Shown piece after piece: positions 18,016 through 26,197 of a DNA stretch of 64,000 nt. The stretch is from Flavobacterium sp. ACN2. GTDB lineage: Bacteria; Bacteroidota; Bacteroidia; Flavobacteriales; Flavobacteriaceae. Every line of letters begins with the position of its first letter. Position 1 is the stretch's first letter. The translations under genes and the position numbers were made by a program. Under the pieces are notes generated by a model that ran no database searches, was not told where the DNA came from, and worked only from the letters and a program-made list of their open reading frames with translations. The stretch is from positions 248,001 through 312,000 of the forward strand of contig NZ_MRCM01000003.1 of assembly GCF_002303885.1 (NCBI RefSeq), read 5' to 3'.

Positions 18016-18876
18016 ATGATACAATCTATGACAGGGTTTGGCAAAGCTTCTTTGCAATTGCCTACAAAAAAAATCACCGTTGAAGTAAAATCTCTAAACT
18101 CTAAAGGTTTAGATTTAAATGTAAGAATGCCATCGGTTTACCGTGAGATGGAACTTGGATTACGAACTCTTATTTCGACTAAGTTGGAAAGAGGAAAAAT
18201 TGATTTTGCAATCTATGTAGAAAGTACTGCAGAACAAACTTCAACTAAAGTAAATGTACCTGTCGTAAAAAATTATATTGCGCAGTTAAAAGAAGTAAAT
18301 CCAAATGCTGATGAAACTGAATTAATGAAAATGGCTGTTCGTATGCCTGACACATTAAAGACAGAACGCGAAGAAATTGATGAGAATGACTGGGAGCAGA
18401 TTCAGGTTATTATTGATGAGGCACTTCAAAACATTTTAAACTTCCGTAAAGACGAAGGTGAATCTCTTGAAAAAGAATTCAATTTAAGAATTGGAAACAT
18501 TCGCCAATTCATGAATGATACCTTGGCACTTGACCCAGAACGCGTACAAGCAATTAAAGATCGTTTGCAGACTGCAATTTCAGAATTGCAGGTTAATGTT
18601 GACGAAAACCGTTTTGAACAGGAATTAATCTATTATTTAGAGAAACTGGATATTACCGAAGAAAAAGTTCGTTTAGGCAATCATTTGGATTACTTTATAG
18701 AAACCCTTAATGGAACTGAAGCTAATGGACGAAAACTTGGTTTTATCACTCAGGAAATGGGACGTGAAATCAACACAATGGGATCAAAATCTAATCATGC
18801 TCAAATGCAGAAATTGGTCGTGATGATGAAAGATGAATTGGAGAAGATTAAAGAGCAGGTATTGAATGTTCTCTAA
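18016..18876 (+). CDS. yicC: YicC/YloC-family endoribonuclease
   Basis: A 286-residue protein with the family N-terminus MIQSMTGFGKAS, the central coiled-coil region (about 130-200) and the C-terminal domain ending LGFITQEMGREINTMGSKSNHAQMQKLVVMMKDELEKIKEQ, all at full length. E. coli YicC is an RNase implicated in small-RNA decay. Two genes later comes gmk, a linkage seen in many bacteria (yicC/yloC-gmk), which supports the assignment. It has its own -7 promoter element. Confidence 0.94.
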   Translation: MIQSMTGFGKASLQLPTKKITVEVKSLNSKGLDLNVRMPSVYREMELGLRTLISTKLERGKIDFAIYVESTAEQTSTKVNVPVVKNYIAQLKEVNPNADETELMKMAVRMPDTLKTEREEIDENDWEQIQVIIDEALQNILNFRKDEGESLEKEFNLRIGNIRQFMNDTLALDPERVQAIKDRLQTAISELQVNVDENRFEQELIYYLEKLDITEEKVRLGNHLDYFIETLNGTEANGRKLGFITQEMGREINTMGSKSNHAQMQKLVVMMKDELEKIKEQVLNVL

Positions 18877-18878
18877 AT

Positions 18879-19475
18879 ATGAGATCTTATTTAATCTTTT
18901 TCTTTTTCATAATTCTCAAATGTTTTGGTCAAGAAGTATCTGAAGTAAATAAGGTTTTAGAAATACCAGATAATTTAGAATATCAACAAGAAATACGTAT
19001 TTACGAAGATTATTCTATTGGAAATAGAATTGTTTTTTTTAGAATGTTCAATGATAAAGCGGATGGGTGGATAGTTCAGAAATTTTGGTATCAAAAAGAT
19101 TTCAAAAGCGTAACCAAAATTGACCAATCAAGTTTTCCAAAGGAAAGCAGTGGAAAGCTAAAACCAGTAAATGCAGATTTAATTTGGCTTAAGATACTAA
19201 TTACAAATGTTGAATTTCTTCCAAATATGGAAGACATCAGATATAAATTTGGAAAGCCTGAAATTACATCCTATAAAGGAGAATTTGAAATTAAAACTCG
19301 CAAAAAAATTGCTTTAGACGGAATTGGGTATAAAGTATATATTAGGAACGGAAAGAGTAAAAACAGTTTTTTCTTTGATAATCCAGAAATATACTTAAAA
19401 GATTATCCAACTGTCGATGAATTAATTTCATACAATGAATTACTATCTGTCTTAAAAAAAGAATTAGATTTCTAA
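18879..19475 (+). CDS. Hypothetical exported protein between yicC and gmk
   Basis: A 198-residue protein with signal peptide MRSYLIFFFFIILKCFGQ. The mature part has mixed strands and lysine-rich turns, with no motif I recognise. It starts 2 bp after the yicC stop and ends 26 bp before gmk, so it is in the same operon but interrupts the usual yicC-gmk adjacency. Lipid anchoring is unlikely: the single Cys15 lacks a lipobox context. Function unknown. Confidence 0.7.
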   Translation: MRSYLIFFFFIILKCFGQEVSEVNKVLEIPDNLEYQQEIRIYEDYSIGNRIVFFRMFNDKADGWIVQKFWYQKDFKSVTKIDQSSFPKESSGKLKPVNADLIWLKILITNVEFLPNMEDIRYKFGKPEITSYKGEFEIKTRKKIALDGIGYKVYIRNGKSKNSFFFDNPEIYLKDYPTVDELISYNELLSVLKKELDF

Positions 19476-19501
19476 AATGACAGATCACACATAAACACAC
19501 A

Positions 19502-20077
19502 ATGAACAAAGGAAAATTAATTGTTTTTTCGGCACCGTCTGGATCTGGAAAGACAACTATCGTAAAACATTTATTAGGTCAAGAAGATTTAAATCTTGAA
19601 TTTTCGATTTCGGCGGCATCGCGTCCACCACGAGGTGAAGAAGTACACGGAAAGGATTATTATTTTATTTCGTTGGAAGAATTCAAAAAGCACATTAAAG
19701 CTGAAGACTTCTTAGAATGGGAAGAAGTGTACCGCGATAACTTCTACGGAACTTTAAAATCGGAAATTGAAAGAATCTGGGCTTTAGGAAAAAATGTCAT
19801 TTTTGATATTGACGTGGTTGGTGGCCTTCGTATTAAACACAAATTTCCAGAAGAAACTTTGGCTGTTTTTGTTAAACCTCCAAGTGTTGACGAATTAAAA
19901 CGTCGATTAAAACAACGTTCTACAGAAAGCGAAGACAAAATCAATATGCGTATCGCAAAAGCTTCTGTAGAATTGGCAACAGCGCCTCAGTTCGACGTGA
20001 TTATCAAAAACTATGATTTATCAGTTGCTCTTGAAGAAGCACATCAACTGGTAAAAGATTTCATTTCTAAAAAGTGA
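19502..20077 (+). CDS. gmk: Guanylate kinase
   Basis: Phosphorylates GMP to GDP with ATP. The 191-residue length is normal. The P-loop is FSAPSGSGKTT (residues 9-19). The GMP-binding region shows SISAASRPPRGEEVHGKDYYFIS, and the segment FLEWEEVYRDNFYGTLKSEI is characteristic. The lid segment RLKQRSTESEDKINMRI is intact. It is the third gene of the yicC operon. The sequence immediately after its stop is part of a TTAGTGA-word repeat that brackets the next gene. Confidence 0.97.
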   Translation: MNKGKLIVFSAPSGSGKTTIVKHLLGQEDLNLEFSISAASRPPRGEEVHGKDYYFISLEEFKKHIKAEDFLEWEEVYRDNFYGTLKSEIERIWALGKNVIFDIDVVGGLRIKHKFPEETLAVFVKPPSVDELKRRLKQRSTESEDKINMRIAKASVELATAPQFDVIIKNYDLSVALEEAHQLVKDFISKK

Positions 20078-20110
20078 TTAGTGAATAGCAATTAGTCATT
20101 AGCTTAAAAA
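20075..20110. repeat. Left TTAGTGA-word repeat flanking a four-helix-bundle gene
   Basis: The words GTGATTAGTGAATAG and CAATTAGTCATTAGC run from the gmk stop to just before ATG 20117. The reverse-complement words (ACTAATCACT, TTACTAAGCACTAGTTACT) follow the next gene at 20474-20505, so the small gene lies between arms of an imperfect inverted repeat. Confidence 0.55.
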
Positions 20111-20116
20111 ATAAGT

Positions 20117-20476
20117 ATGATCAAGTCCTACAAAGATTTATTGGTTTGGCAAAAAGGAGTTAAAATAGTTTCTTTAATTTATCAGTTAGTAAAATCATTT
20201 CCTCAAGAAGAATTATACGCTTTAACAAGTCAGTTAAAAAGAGCTTCCGTTTCAATTCCTTCAAATATAGCAGAAGGTTATGGCCGGAATACTGATAAAT
20301 CTTTTAGTCATTTTTTAAACATATCGAGAGGTTCTTTGTTTGAAATCGAAACTCAATTATTAATTGCTAATGACCTTGGTTTTATAACCAATCAAAGTCT
20401 TTATGCAGAAATTTTAAATCAAATTGAGGAAGAATCAAAAATGATTAATGCCTTTTCAAAAACACTCAAAGACTAA
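20117..20476 (+). CDS. Four-helix-bundle protein of the S23/IVS family
   Basis: A 119-residue helical protein with the family signature spread over YKDLLVWQKGVKIV (residues 5-18), the central LTSQLKRASVSIPSNIAEGYGR, and the C-terminal helices. This is the classic form encoded in 23S rRNA intervening sequences and widely scattered in Bacteroidota chromosomes; its role is unknown. It is inserted between gmk and nadD and bracketed by TTAGTGA-type repeats in opposite orientation, paralleling the insertion at 5204-5563. Sequence identity to that paralogue is low by eye, so the two were probably acquired separately. Confidence 0.92.
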   Translation: MIKSYKDLLVWQKGVKIVSLIYQLVKSFPQEELYALTSQLKRASVSIPSNIAEGYGRNTDKSFSHFLNISRGSLFEIETQLLIANDLGFITNQSLYAEILNQIEEESKMINAFSKTLKD

Positions 20477-20508
20477 TCACTCTTTACTAAGCACTAGTTA
20501 CTACAACT
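20474..20508. repeat. Right TTAGTGA-word repeat (inverted) flanking the four-helix-bundle gene
   Basis: ACTAATCACT, TTTACTAAGCACTAG and TTACTAC words are approximate reverse complements of the repeat at 20075-20110. It begins in the stop region of the four-helix-bundle gene and ends at the nadD start codon. Confidence 0.55.
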
Positions 20509-21090
20509 ATGAAAATAGGTCTTTACTTCGGAACATACAACCCTATACATGTTGGTCATTTAATCATTGCGAATCACATGGCCGAGTTTGCAGATTTAGA
20601 TCAGATTTGGATGGTTGTCACACCTCACAATCCGTTAAAAAAGAAATCGACTTTATTAGACGACCAACAGCGTCTGCAAATGGTTTTTCTGGCTACAGAA
20701 GATTATACAAAGATAAAACCGTCTGATATTGAGTTTAAATTACCTCAGCCGAGTTATACTGTTATCACGCTCGCTCATTTACAAGAGAAATATCCAACCC
20801 ATGAGTTTTCCTTAATTATGGGCGAAGACAATCTGAAAACGCTTCATAAATGGAGAAACTATGAAGTGATACTGGAAAATCATGATATTTATGTCTACCC
20901 AAGAATTTCTGATGAACCTGAAAATGTTGAGTTAAAATCGCATCCAAAAATTCATGTTATTGATGCGCCAATTGTAGAGATTTCTTCGACTTTTATTCGA
21001 AACAGTATTAAAGAAGGTAAAAACATTCAGCCTTTATTGCCTCCAAAGGTTTGGGAATATATTGATCATAATAATTTTTATAAGAAGTAG
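20509..21090 (+). CDS. nadD: Nicotinate-nucleotide adenylyltransferase
   Basis: Adenylates nicotinate mononucleotide to deamido-NAD in NAD+ biosynthesis. At 193 residues it has the nucleotidyltransferase motif GTYNPIHVGH (residues 8-17), the substrate loop MVVTPHNPLKKK, the family segment SLIMGEDNLKTLHKW and the C-terminal ISSTFIRN (SSTxIR) motif, all intact. It faces the nadV gene end to end; both concern NAD synthesis, although they enter by different routes. Confidence 0.96.
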   Translation: MKIGLYFGTYNPIHVGHLIIANHMAEFADLDQIWMVVTPHNPLKKKSTLLDDQQRLQMVFLATEDYTKIKPSDIEFKLPQPSYTVITLAHLQEKYPTHEFSLIMGEDNLKTLHKWRNYEVILENHDIYVYPRISDEPENVELKSHPKIHVIDAPIVEISSTFIRNSIKEGKNIQPLLPPKVWEYIDHNNFYKK

Positions 21091-21113
21091 ACAAACAAAT
21101 TATACCACAATAT

Positions 21114-21216
21114 TGTCATTTCGACGAAGGAGAAATCTTCGTTAGAAACTCTACAAAGATTGGCGATTTGCTGTATGGAGCTACTTGCGAAGATTTCTCC
21201 TTCGTCGAAATTGACA
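21114..21216. repeat. REP-like palindromic element, 103 bp
   Basis: The outer arms are 21114-21141 (TGTCATTTCGACGAAGG, then AGAAATCTTCG) and 21188-21216 (CGAAGATTTCTCCTTCG, then TCGAAATTGACA), complementary apart from one extra A. The loop holds TAGAAACTCTACAAAGATTG and TTGCTGTATGGAG. From family knowledge, this looks like an element that occurs in many copies in flavobacterial genomes between convergent genes. I infer a REP/BIME-type element, possibly moved by a RAYT transposase elsewhere. Confidence 0.75.
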
Positions 21217-21245
21217 AACAGAACGTAAAAAATTCAAATCACAAA

Positions 21246-21276
21246 AAAGCCTGAATTTAAAATTCAGGCTTTCTAT
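21246..21276. terminator. Bidirectional terminator between nadD and nadV
   Basis: Perfect 12-bp stem AAAGCCTGAATT/AATTCAGGCTTT (21246-21257 with 21261-21272) with a 3-base loop. Confidence 0.88.
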
Positions 21277-21282
21277 TTATAA

Positions 21283-22752
21283 TTAAGCTTCGATACTCAC
21301 TTCACTTTTTACTCTCGTTCTGATTTCACTCAGCGATTGATCAACCAAAAGTTTTCCATCTCTAAAAACTTCTTTCAATTCACCTTGTTTTTCTTCTTCC
21401 CAAGAAACATTATCTGTTAAATGATACTTGCCATCGATTAAATCGATTTTCATTAATCCTTTAGCCGATTTTTTAGTACCGTCATCTGTAATTGGATCTT
21501 TGAAGATCGCTCTTCCTTCTCCGTTTACTTCTCCGTAAGTTGCTTTCATCGCAAATCCGAATGTATCTCTGGTATTATATTGATACGTGAAAGAACCAAT
21601 TCCAAGAACAACATTTGTAGAAGCAAATCCTTTTTCTTTTAATCTTTCGCAGATTTGAGTCGCTCTTGCTACCGTAATACTATCTCCGTAAATAGCTCCG
21701 ATTTGCGAAACCAATTCTTTGAATCCTTTAGCATTTGTAGTTCCTCCAAAAACATCCCAAAGCAATTCGATAACGCCTTTTTTCTCTTGTTCTGTTTTTC
21801 CGTTCGGATTTCCGCAGATAATATCAACCGGATCACCGCTGTCAGGACGAATTACGACTTTACCTTCTCTTGAAACGATTTCTTCTTTTAATCTTGGAAG
21901 ATAATCCGTTAAAACTTTCCATAAATCCCAAGTATCTGAAACGATAGAAACAATTCCTTTTGGATAAACTTCTGTAATTAATCTTTTGAATGTCTCGTAC
22001 TCGCCTTCTGTTGTTCCCATACACATAACAGAATGTTCTGTTGCTGCTACTGAACCTGCAACCAATTCTTGATCTGAATTGGCATTGTAATATTCTTCTA
22101 AGAAATCAATTGCTGGAATCGTGTCAGATCCTGTAAAACTCAATAAATGTCCAGCTGCAGAAGTTAGAGCAGCTTCTATTCCGCCCATTCCTCTCATTGA
22201 GAAATCATGCGCCTGCCAATCTACAAATTCTGGAACAGAAGACGTTTCTGCTGCATATTTGTCTAATACTTTTCTGTATTCTTTTGCAATGGTAGCTGAG
22301 TTACAAGGCAACCAAACTACTGCAGAAAGTAAGGTTTCGAAATAATTCGTCAACCAGAAAAATTCTGGAATCGTATTATACATCGTAAACATTGGAACTC
22401 TTAGCGGAACGCTTGCGCCTTCTGGCAAAGCTTTGAATACCATCGGAATATATCCTAAATCGTGTAAATCTTCTATATGTTTAGTTCCAACTAAATTTTC
22501 GCCTAAATAATTATTGATTCTGCGAGAATATTTTTTAATCACTTCTTCTTTTGGCTTTTTGAAGAAATCCTCTTCGAAGTCATGAATGATATATTTTTTA
22601 ATGAAATATTGCAATCCAAAAAAGATTACCTCATCAACTGTTTCAATTCTTGATTTTCTTGGTGTCCAGTTAGAATATACGATTGTGGTTCCGTCTGGGT
22701 ATTGTCTTCTGTGGTCAACTTTGTAACCGTCAGTTAATAGTAGTGGGTTCAT
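21283..22752 (-). CDS. nadV: Nicotinamide phosphoribosyltransferase (NadV/NAMPT type)
   Basis: Joins nicotinamide and PRPP to make NMN, so nicotinamide released by NAD-consuming enzymes returns to NAD+ without deamidation. The 489-residue length and motifs match NAMPT: MNPLLLTDGYKVDHRRQYPD at the start, DFSMRGM with Asp183 (equivalent to the human residue that favours the amide), EHSVM with His240 (catalytic His), IRPDSGDP (301-308, PRPP phosphate binding) and FKDPITDDGTKKSAKG. It is the last gene of the NAD/ADP-ribose cluster, whose first enzyme gene, prs, makes PRPP. The same fold also includes the phage ADP-ribosyl-nicotinamide enzyme Namat, so the exact second substrate is inferred. Confidence 0.9.
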   Translation of the reverse strand: MNPLLLTDGYKVDHRRQYPDGTTIVYSNWTPRKSRIETVDEVIFFGLQYFIKKYIIHDFEEDFFKKPKEEVIKKYSRRINNYLGENLVGTKHIEDLHDLGYIPMVFKALPEGASVPLRVPMFTMYNTIPEFFWLTNYFETLLSAVVWLPCNSATIAKEYRKVLDKYAAETSSVPEFVDWQAHDFSMRGMGGIEAALTSAAGHLLSFTGSDTIPAIDFLEEYYNANSDQELVAGSVAATEHSVMCMGTTEGEYETFKRLITEVYPKGIVSIVSDTWDLWKVLTDYLPRLKEEIVSREGKVVIRPDSGDPVDIICGNPNGKTEQEKKGVIELLWDVFGGTTNAKGFKELVSQIGAIYGDSITVARATQICERLKEKGFASTNVVLGIGSFTYQYNTRDTFGFAMKATYGEVNGEGRAIFKDPITDDGTKKSAKGLMKIDLIDGKYHLTDNVSWEEEKQGELKEVFRDGKLLVDQSLSEIRTRVKSEVSIEA

Positions 22753-22763
22753 ATATAAGTTAT

Positions 22764-23699
22764 TTATATTTTATTTGATAAGTGTTGTGCTAACTCTTTT
22801 ATATCGTTTGTTCTTACTAAATTCTCAATCCATTTTTGCGGAATATTCTCGATTCCATAATAAATTCCTGCCAATCCTCCTGCAATTGCACCAGTTGTAT
22901 CGGTATCTTGTCCCAAATTGACTGCTTTTAAAACAGTTTCTTCATAAGAATTCGAATTTAGAAAACACCAGATGCTCGCTTCTAAACTATGAAGCACATA
23001 ACCCGAAGAATGAATTTCGTTTTCATTGTATTTTGAAATATCATTTTTCAAAATTCTATCAAATAATCCGATTTCAACAGGATTAAAACTTTTATCTTCC
23101 AGAAATTTAGAAAGAACAAGTTGGGTATTTTTATAAGCTTCGAATTTATCTTTATCTTTTAAAATTTCCAAACAATAAACCATGTAAATAAAACAAGAAA
23201 ATACAGATCTAAAATGCGCGTGTGTTATTGATGAAACTTCTTTTACTTTTTGATAAATAACTTCAATATTGTTTTCTTTTTGAAGATAAAAAGCCAATGG
23301 CAAAATACGCATTAAGGAACCATTTCCGTTATCGCTTTCAGAAAATCCTCCGCATAAATCGGGCTGATGTCCTTTTGCAATATTTAAAATTGCATTTCTG
23401 GTTGCTATTCCAATATCAAAAACTTGTCTGTGTGGTGTCCACAATTCTGCACTATACCATTTCACAAAGTTTCTTGCAATATCATTCAAATCATAGTCCG
23501 AACATAAACTCTCCGCCAAACAAAAAGCTAGTGAACTGTCATCACTCCAAGTTCCAATTGGCTGATGATGTGTTCCAAAACCAAACATTTCTGTAACTGG
23601 ATTTTGTTTTAAATAAGCTCGAGATTGAAATTCAACCGGAACTCCCAGAGCATCGCCAACAGCCAGGCCAAATAAACCAGATTCTATTGTATTTTTCAT
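22764..23699 (-). CDS. ADP-ribosylglycohydrolase family protein (copy 1)
   Basis: Predicted dinuclear-Mg enzyme that removes ADP-ribose from arginine or other targets, or hydrolyses related ADP-ribose compounds. ATG 23699 (MKNTIESGLFGLAVGDALGVP) is chosen over a codon at 23750 inside the phosphoesterase gene. Metal-site motifs: WSDDSSLAF (residues 51-59; the usual TDDT is SDDS) and the C-terminal GQDTDTTGAIAGGLAG. Other family stretches are GNGSLMRILPLA and THAHFRSVF. It starts 1 bp before the upstream gene's stop and ends 11 bp before nadV, so it is tightly packed in the operon. It differs from copy 2 (28801-29640), suggesting separate substrates. Confidence 0.9.
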   Translation of the reverse strand: MKNTIESGLFGLAVGDALGVPVEFQSRAYLKQNPVTEMFGFGTHHQPIGTWSDDSSLAFCLAESLCSDYDLNDIARNFVKWYSAELWTPHRQVFDIGIATRNAILNIAKGHQPDLCGGFSESDNGNGSLMRILPLAFYLQKENNIEVIYQKVKEVSSITHAHFRSVFSCFIYMVYCLEILKDKDKFEAYKNTQLVLSKFLEDKSFNPVEIGLFDRILKNDISKYNENEIHSSGYVLHSLEASIWCFLNSNSYEETVLKAVNLGQDTDTTGAIAGGLAGIYYGIENIPQKWIENLVRTNDIKELAQHLSNKI

Positions 23700-23700
23700 T

Positions 23701-24432
23701 TTATTTATTTCTTCCTTTCTCGTTAGGATACAAGGTTTGTACGACATCACTCTGCCAAAATTCTTTTGATTCTATATCAATACAGGAAAGTTTTCCATAA
23801 AAACCTGCTCCTGTATCAATATTCCAAACATTACAACCTTGCATTGGGATTTCTACATTGTAATGAAGGGTTGGCGTATGGCCTATGTAGATTTCATTAA
23901 AAAGCAATAATCTTTTTGGATATAAAATCGAATCTTTTTTGATTCGATTGTCCATTGTCAGTGCCATTTCCCATAATGTTCTGTCCCAAGAAAAATTGGT
24001 TTGGTAATGTTCTTTCTCTGGTCCATGCATAGACGAGAATCCAGCGTGAATGAAAAGATTGTTGTTTTCATCTATGAAATAATCTTTCATCTGATTAAAG
24101 AATTCCTGATGTTGCTGCTTTTCTGAAAGACCAAAATTCTGATAACTTTCTATTGTCGATTTTCCTCCATGAAGAAACCAGATATCATTTATAACATCGT
24201 TCATTAACCATTCTTGACACCAAGCATCGTGATTTCCTTTTATAAAAATACATTCGTGCTTTTTGGATAAATCCATCAGAAAATCAATAACCTGTGCCGA
24301 TTCACTCCAGCCATCTACATAATCTCCTAAAAAAATCAATCTGTCATTTTCAGATATCGAGACTCTTTCCAGTAATTGAAACAAAGCGTTTAATCCTCCG
24401 TGAATATCTCCAAAAACTAGTGTTCTTTTCAT
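23701..24432 (-). CDS. Calcineurin-like metallophosphoesterase (PrpA/ApaH-type)
   Basis: A 243-residue dinuclear-metal phosphoesterase with the full motif set: GDIHGG (8-13), GDYVDGW (36-42), KGNHDAW (about 64-70), FIHAGFSS and YIGHTPTLHY. The type resembles serine/threonine phosphatases PrpA/PrpE and diadenosine tetraphosphatase. In this cluster it might act on ADP-ribose 1'',2''-cyclic phosphate (the KptA by-product) or on RNA or nucleotide phosphates; that is inference from context only. It lies 3 bp after the dioxygenase gene and abuts the ADP-ribosylglycohydrolase gene. Confidence 0.88.
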   Translation of the reverse strand: MKRTLVFGDIHGGLNALFQLLERVSISENDRLIFLGDYVDGWSESAQVIDFLMDLSKKHECIFIKGNHDAWCQEWLMNDVINDIWFLHGGKSTIESYQNFGLSEKQQHQEFFNQMKDYFIDENNNLFIHAGFSSMHGPEKEHYQTNFSWDRTLWEMALTMDNRIKKDSILYPKRLLLFNEIYIGHTPTLHYNVEIPMQGCNVWNIDTGAGFYGKLSCIDIESKEFWQSDVVQTLYPNEKGRNK

Positions 24433-24435
24433 TAA

Positions 24436-24996
24436 TTAAATACTGTCTTTACTTTTATACATAATATCACTTCTTAAAACATATTTTATTCCCGAAATCA
24501 AAGATGCTCCTTCATGACGCTGTTTATGTTCAAAAATAAGAGCTGATCCTGTTTTGGGTTCAATAATTTCACCCGAAGCAAATTTTGTTTCTCCACCTTC
24601 ATAACCATCATTCAGATAAATAAGAAATGTATAATAGCTAGATTCAGATTCATTGCGTTTATAACTTCCGTCGATATGCATTTTAAAACGCTGACTTGGA
24701 TTATACTTATAAAACCTAAACATTTCATTTAATCCAATAGCTGTACTGTTTCCTACTTCTGGTCTAACATATGGTTCCAGTTTCTGCCATAACAAAGAGG
24801 CATATTCATCATCCTGATACATGATACGCTCGTTATTGCGTACCATTTTCATCATTTTTTGTGCGCCATCAACATTTACTTCAGCTTCTTCAAAGCCAAT
24901 TTGTTCGCTTCTCTCTATTAGCTCATTACACTCCTCAACAGTAAGAAAATTATCGATCGTGTAAATTTCCTTTTCTTCATTAATAATATTCAGCAT
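24436..24996 (-). CDS. 2-oxoglutarate/Fe(II) dioxygenase, prolyl-4-hydroxylase-like
   Basis: A 186-residue double-stranded beta-helix oxygenase. It has an N-terminal DNFLTVEECNELIERSE, the iron motif HxD in FKMHIDGSY (about residues 106-114), the strand YLNDGYEGGETKFASG, and the C-terminal distal His plus 2OG-binding basic residue in FEHKQRHEGASLISGIKYVLRSD. It is of the P4H family, which hydroxylates proteins but includes many enzymes with unknown small-molecule or nucleic-acid targets. In the cluster between KptA and a phosphoesterase, it could modify a protein or RNA; the substrate cannot be predicted. Confidence 0.88.
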   Translation of the reverse strand: MLNIINEEKEIYTIDNFLTVEECNELIERSEQIGFEEAEVNVDGAQKMMKMVRNNERIMYQDDEYASLLWQKLEPYVRPEVGNSTAIGLNEMFRFYKYNPSQRFKMHIDGSYKRNESESSYYTFLIYLNDGYEGGETKFASGEIIEPKTGSALIFEHKQRHEGASLISGIKYVLRSDIMYKSKDSI

Positions 24997-25062
24997 GATT
25001 ATGTATTTAGGAATTACTAAAATTGTTTCTTGAAAAGTCTGATCTCTAAAGCAATCTTTATA

Positions 25063-25611
25063 TTATGATGCAAACTCAATGTACTTCGCCGGAACCTCAT
25101 CGGTCAACCAAACATTATTTTCGGATAAATAAAATTTGAATCCGTCTCGATGCATCGCGCCGCTTCTAACGGTTAAAATTTGTGGCACTCCTCTTCGGCT
25201 TCCTACTTTTGTTGCCGTTTCTTTGTCTTTGCTTAAATGTACGTGTTGACGACTCATTTTTTTCAAACCTTCTGCACGAATGTTTTCCATAAACTTCCCA
25301 ACCGTTCCGTGGTACAAATATTCCAAAGGTTCTGTTTCTGCCAGATCTAATTCAACCGAAATTGAATGCCCCTGACTTGCACGAATTTTGGTTTTATCTT
25401 CATTGTAAGCAAAACGTTTTTTATCGTTATTTTCTACAACGTAATCTAAAAGTTCTGCGTCCATGCGTTGTCCTTTTTTATTACATTTTGTAATTAATTC
25501 TTCAACATCTGCCCAACCGTTTTCATCTAATTTTAATCCGATTTTTTCTGGCGAATGTCTAAGCACCAGACTTAAAAACTTGCTGACGCTTTTTGCTATA
25601 TTTTCATTCAT
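25063..25611 (-). CDS. kptA: RNA 2'-phosphotransferase KptA/Tpt1
   Basis: Transfers an internal RNA 2'-phosphate to NAD+, giving ADP-ribose 1'',2''-cyclic phosphate and nicotinamide. In fungi and plants it completes tRNA splicing; its bacterial role is unsettled. The 182-residue protein has the winged-helix N-lobe with LVLRHSPE (Arg18), followed by IRASQGHS (Arg77, His82), YHGTVGKFMENI, RQHVHLS and GSRRGVP (Arg139/140), covering the Arg-His-Arg-Arg catalytic set. It releases nicotinamide, the substrate of NadV in the same operon. A palindrome with a T-run lies upstream of its start (25622). Confidence 0.95.
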   Translation of the reverse strand: MNENIAKSVSKFLSLVLRHSPEKIGLKLDENGWADVEELITKCNKKGQRMDAELLDYVVENNDKKRFAYNEDKTKIRASQGHSISVELDLAETEPLEYLYHGTVGKFMENIRAEGLKKMSRQHVHLSKDKETATKVGSRRGVPQILTVRSGAMHRDGFKFYLSENNVWLTDEVPAKYIEFAS

Positions 25612-25621
25612 TACCTATGAT

Positions 25622-25638
25622 ATGTTCCTACGGAACAT
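25622..25638. repeat. Short palindrome ATGTTCC-TAC-GGAACAT inside the NAD cluster
   Basis: A 17-bp palindrome followed by CTTTTTTTT on the plus strand. The identical palindrome recurs at 42465-42481 and a one-base-longer version at 42546-42563, so it is a dispersed element. On the minus (operon) strand it is preceded, not followed, by the T/A-run, so it is not an obvious terminator for NADAR transcription. Confidence 0.7.
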
Positions 25639-25659
25639 CTTTTTTTTTATAATTTCTAA

Positions 25660-26187
25660 TTATTTTAATTCATCCCTAACTTCCATCAAAGCAAAACCTA
25701 AAAGATTCAATCCTTTCCAAGCTTCTGGTTTTAGGACATCTTTGTGATCTTCTGCCATTCCGATTCCCCAAATTGGATCAACTGGACTTGCTTCTACTAT
25801 AACGCGTTCTTTCGTATTTAGTAAGAACGTTTTCAAATCGACATTTTGGCTGAATTTGTGAAAGTTTCCTTGTTTTACAATTTCGTATCGATTTTCTAGC
25901 CAAATCGTATCTACATAATTTTTAACTTCTCTACCCAACTTTTTAGCTTCGGCAGGAGAATCAGCTTCAAGGATTTTTTCTAAAATTTCTTGATCGTTAA
26001 ATAATTCTGCTTTCTTGGCCATCATCCAATGTTCTGCAGTTTTATAAGTTACTTTATCTACTTTAAAAGAACTCAACCACCATTGGCTGAAACAGGTTTT
26101 GAGAATTTTTCCGTCTTTACTCGGTTGATGACCCCAGAAAAATACAAACTTACTTTCTGGAGCTATGGTATCTATATTATATTTCAT
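25660..26187 (-). CDS. NADAR (YbiA-like) family protein
   Basis: NADAR proteins cleave N-glycosidic bonds; reported members remove ADP-ribose from guanine in nucleic acids or break down riboflavin intermediates. ATG 26187 (MKYNIDTIAPESKFVFFWGH) is preferred to a codon at 26265 that overlaps the PurA-like gene; the protein is then 175 residues. Visible motifs: FFWGHQPSKDG, CFSQWWLSSF, YKTAEHWMMAKKAELF (conserved Glu), LGREVKN and the C-terminal DPIWGIGMAEDH with WKGLNLLGFALMEVRDEL. It lies 10 bp after the PurA-like gene and next to kptA. The inferred role is hydrolysis of ADP-ribose adducts on RNA/DNA or nucleotides. Confidence 0.92.
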   Translation of the reverse strand: MKYNIDTIAPESKFVFFWGHQPSKDGKILKTCFSQWWLSSFKVDKVTYKTAEHWMMAKKAELFNDQEILEKILEADSPAEAKKLGREVKNYVDTIWLENRYEIVKQGNFHKFSQNVDLKTFLLNTKERVIVEASPVDPIWGIGMAEDHKDVLKPEAWKGLNLLGFALMEVRDELK

Positions 26188-26197
26188 TTTTTCTATT

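Noticed and set aside
21114..21216. CRISPR-like or riboswitch interpretation of the long palindrome
   Set aside because: It is a single palindrome, with no repeat-spacer periodicity, and lies between two convergent gene ends, where a riboswitch would not act.
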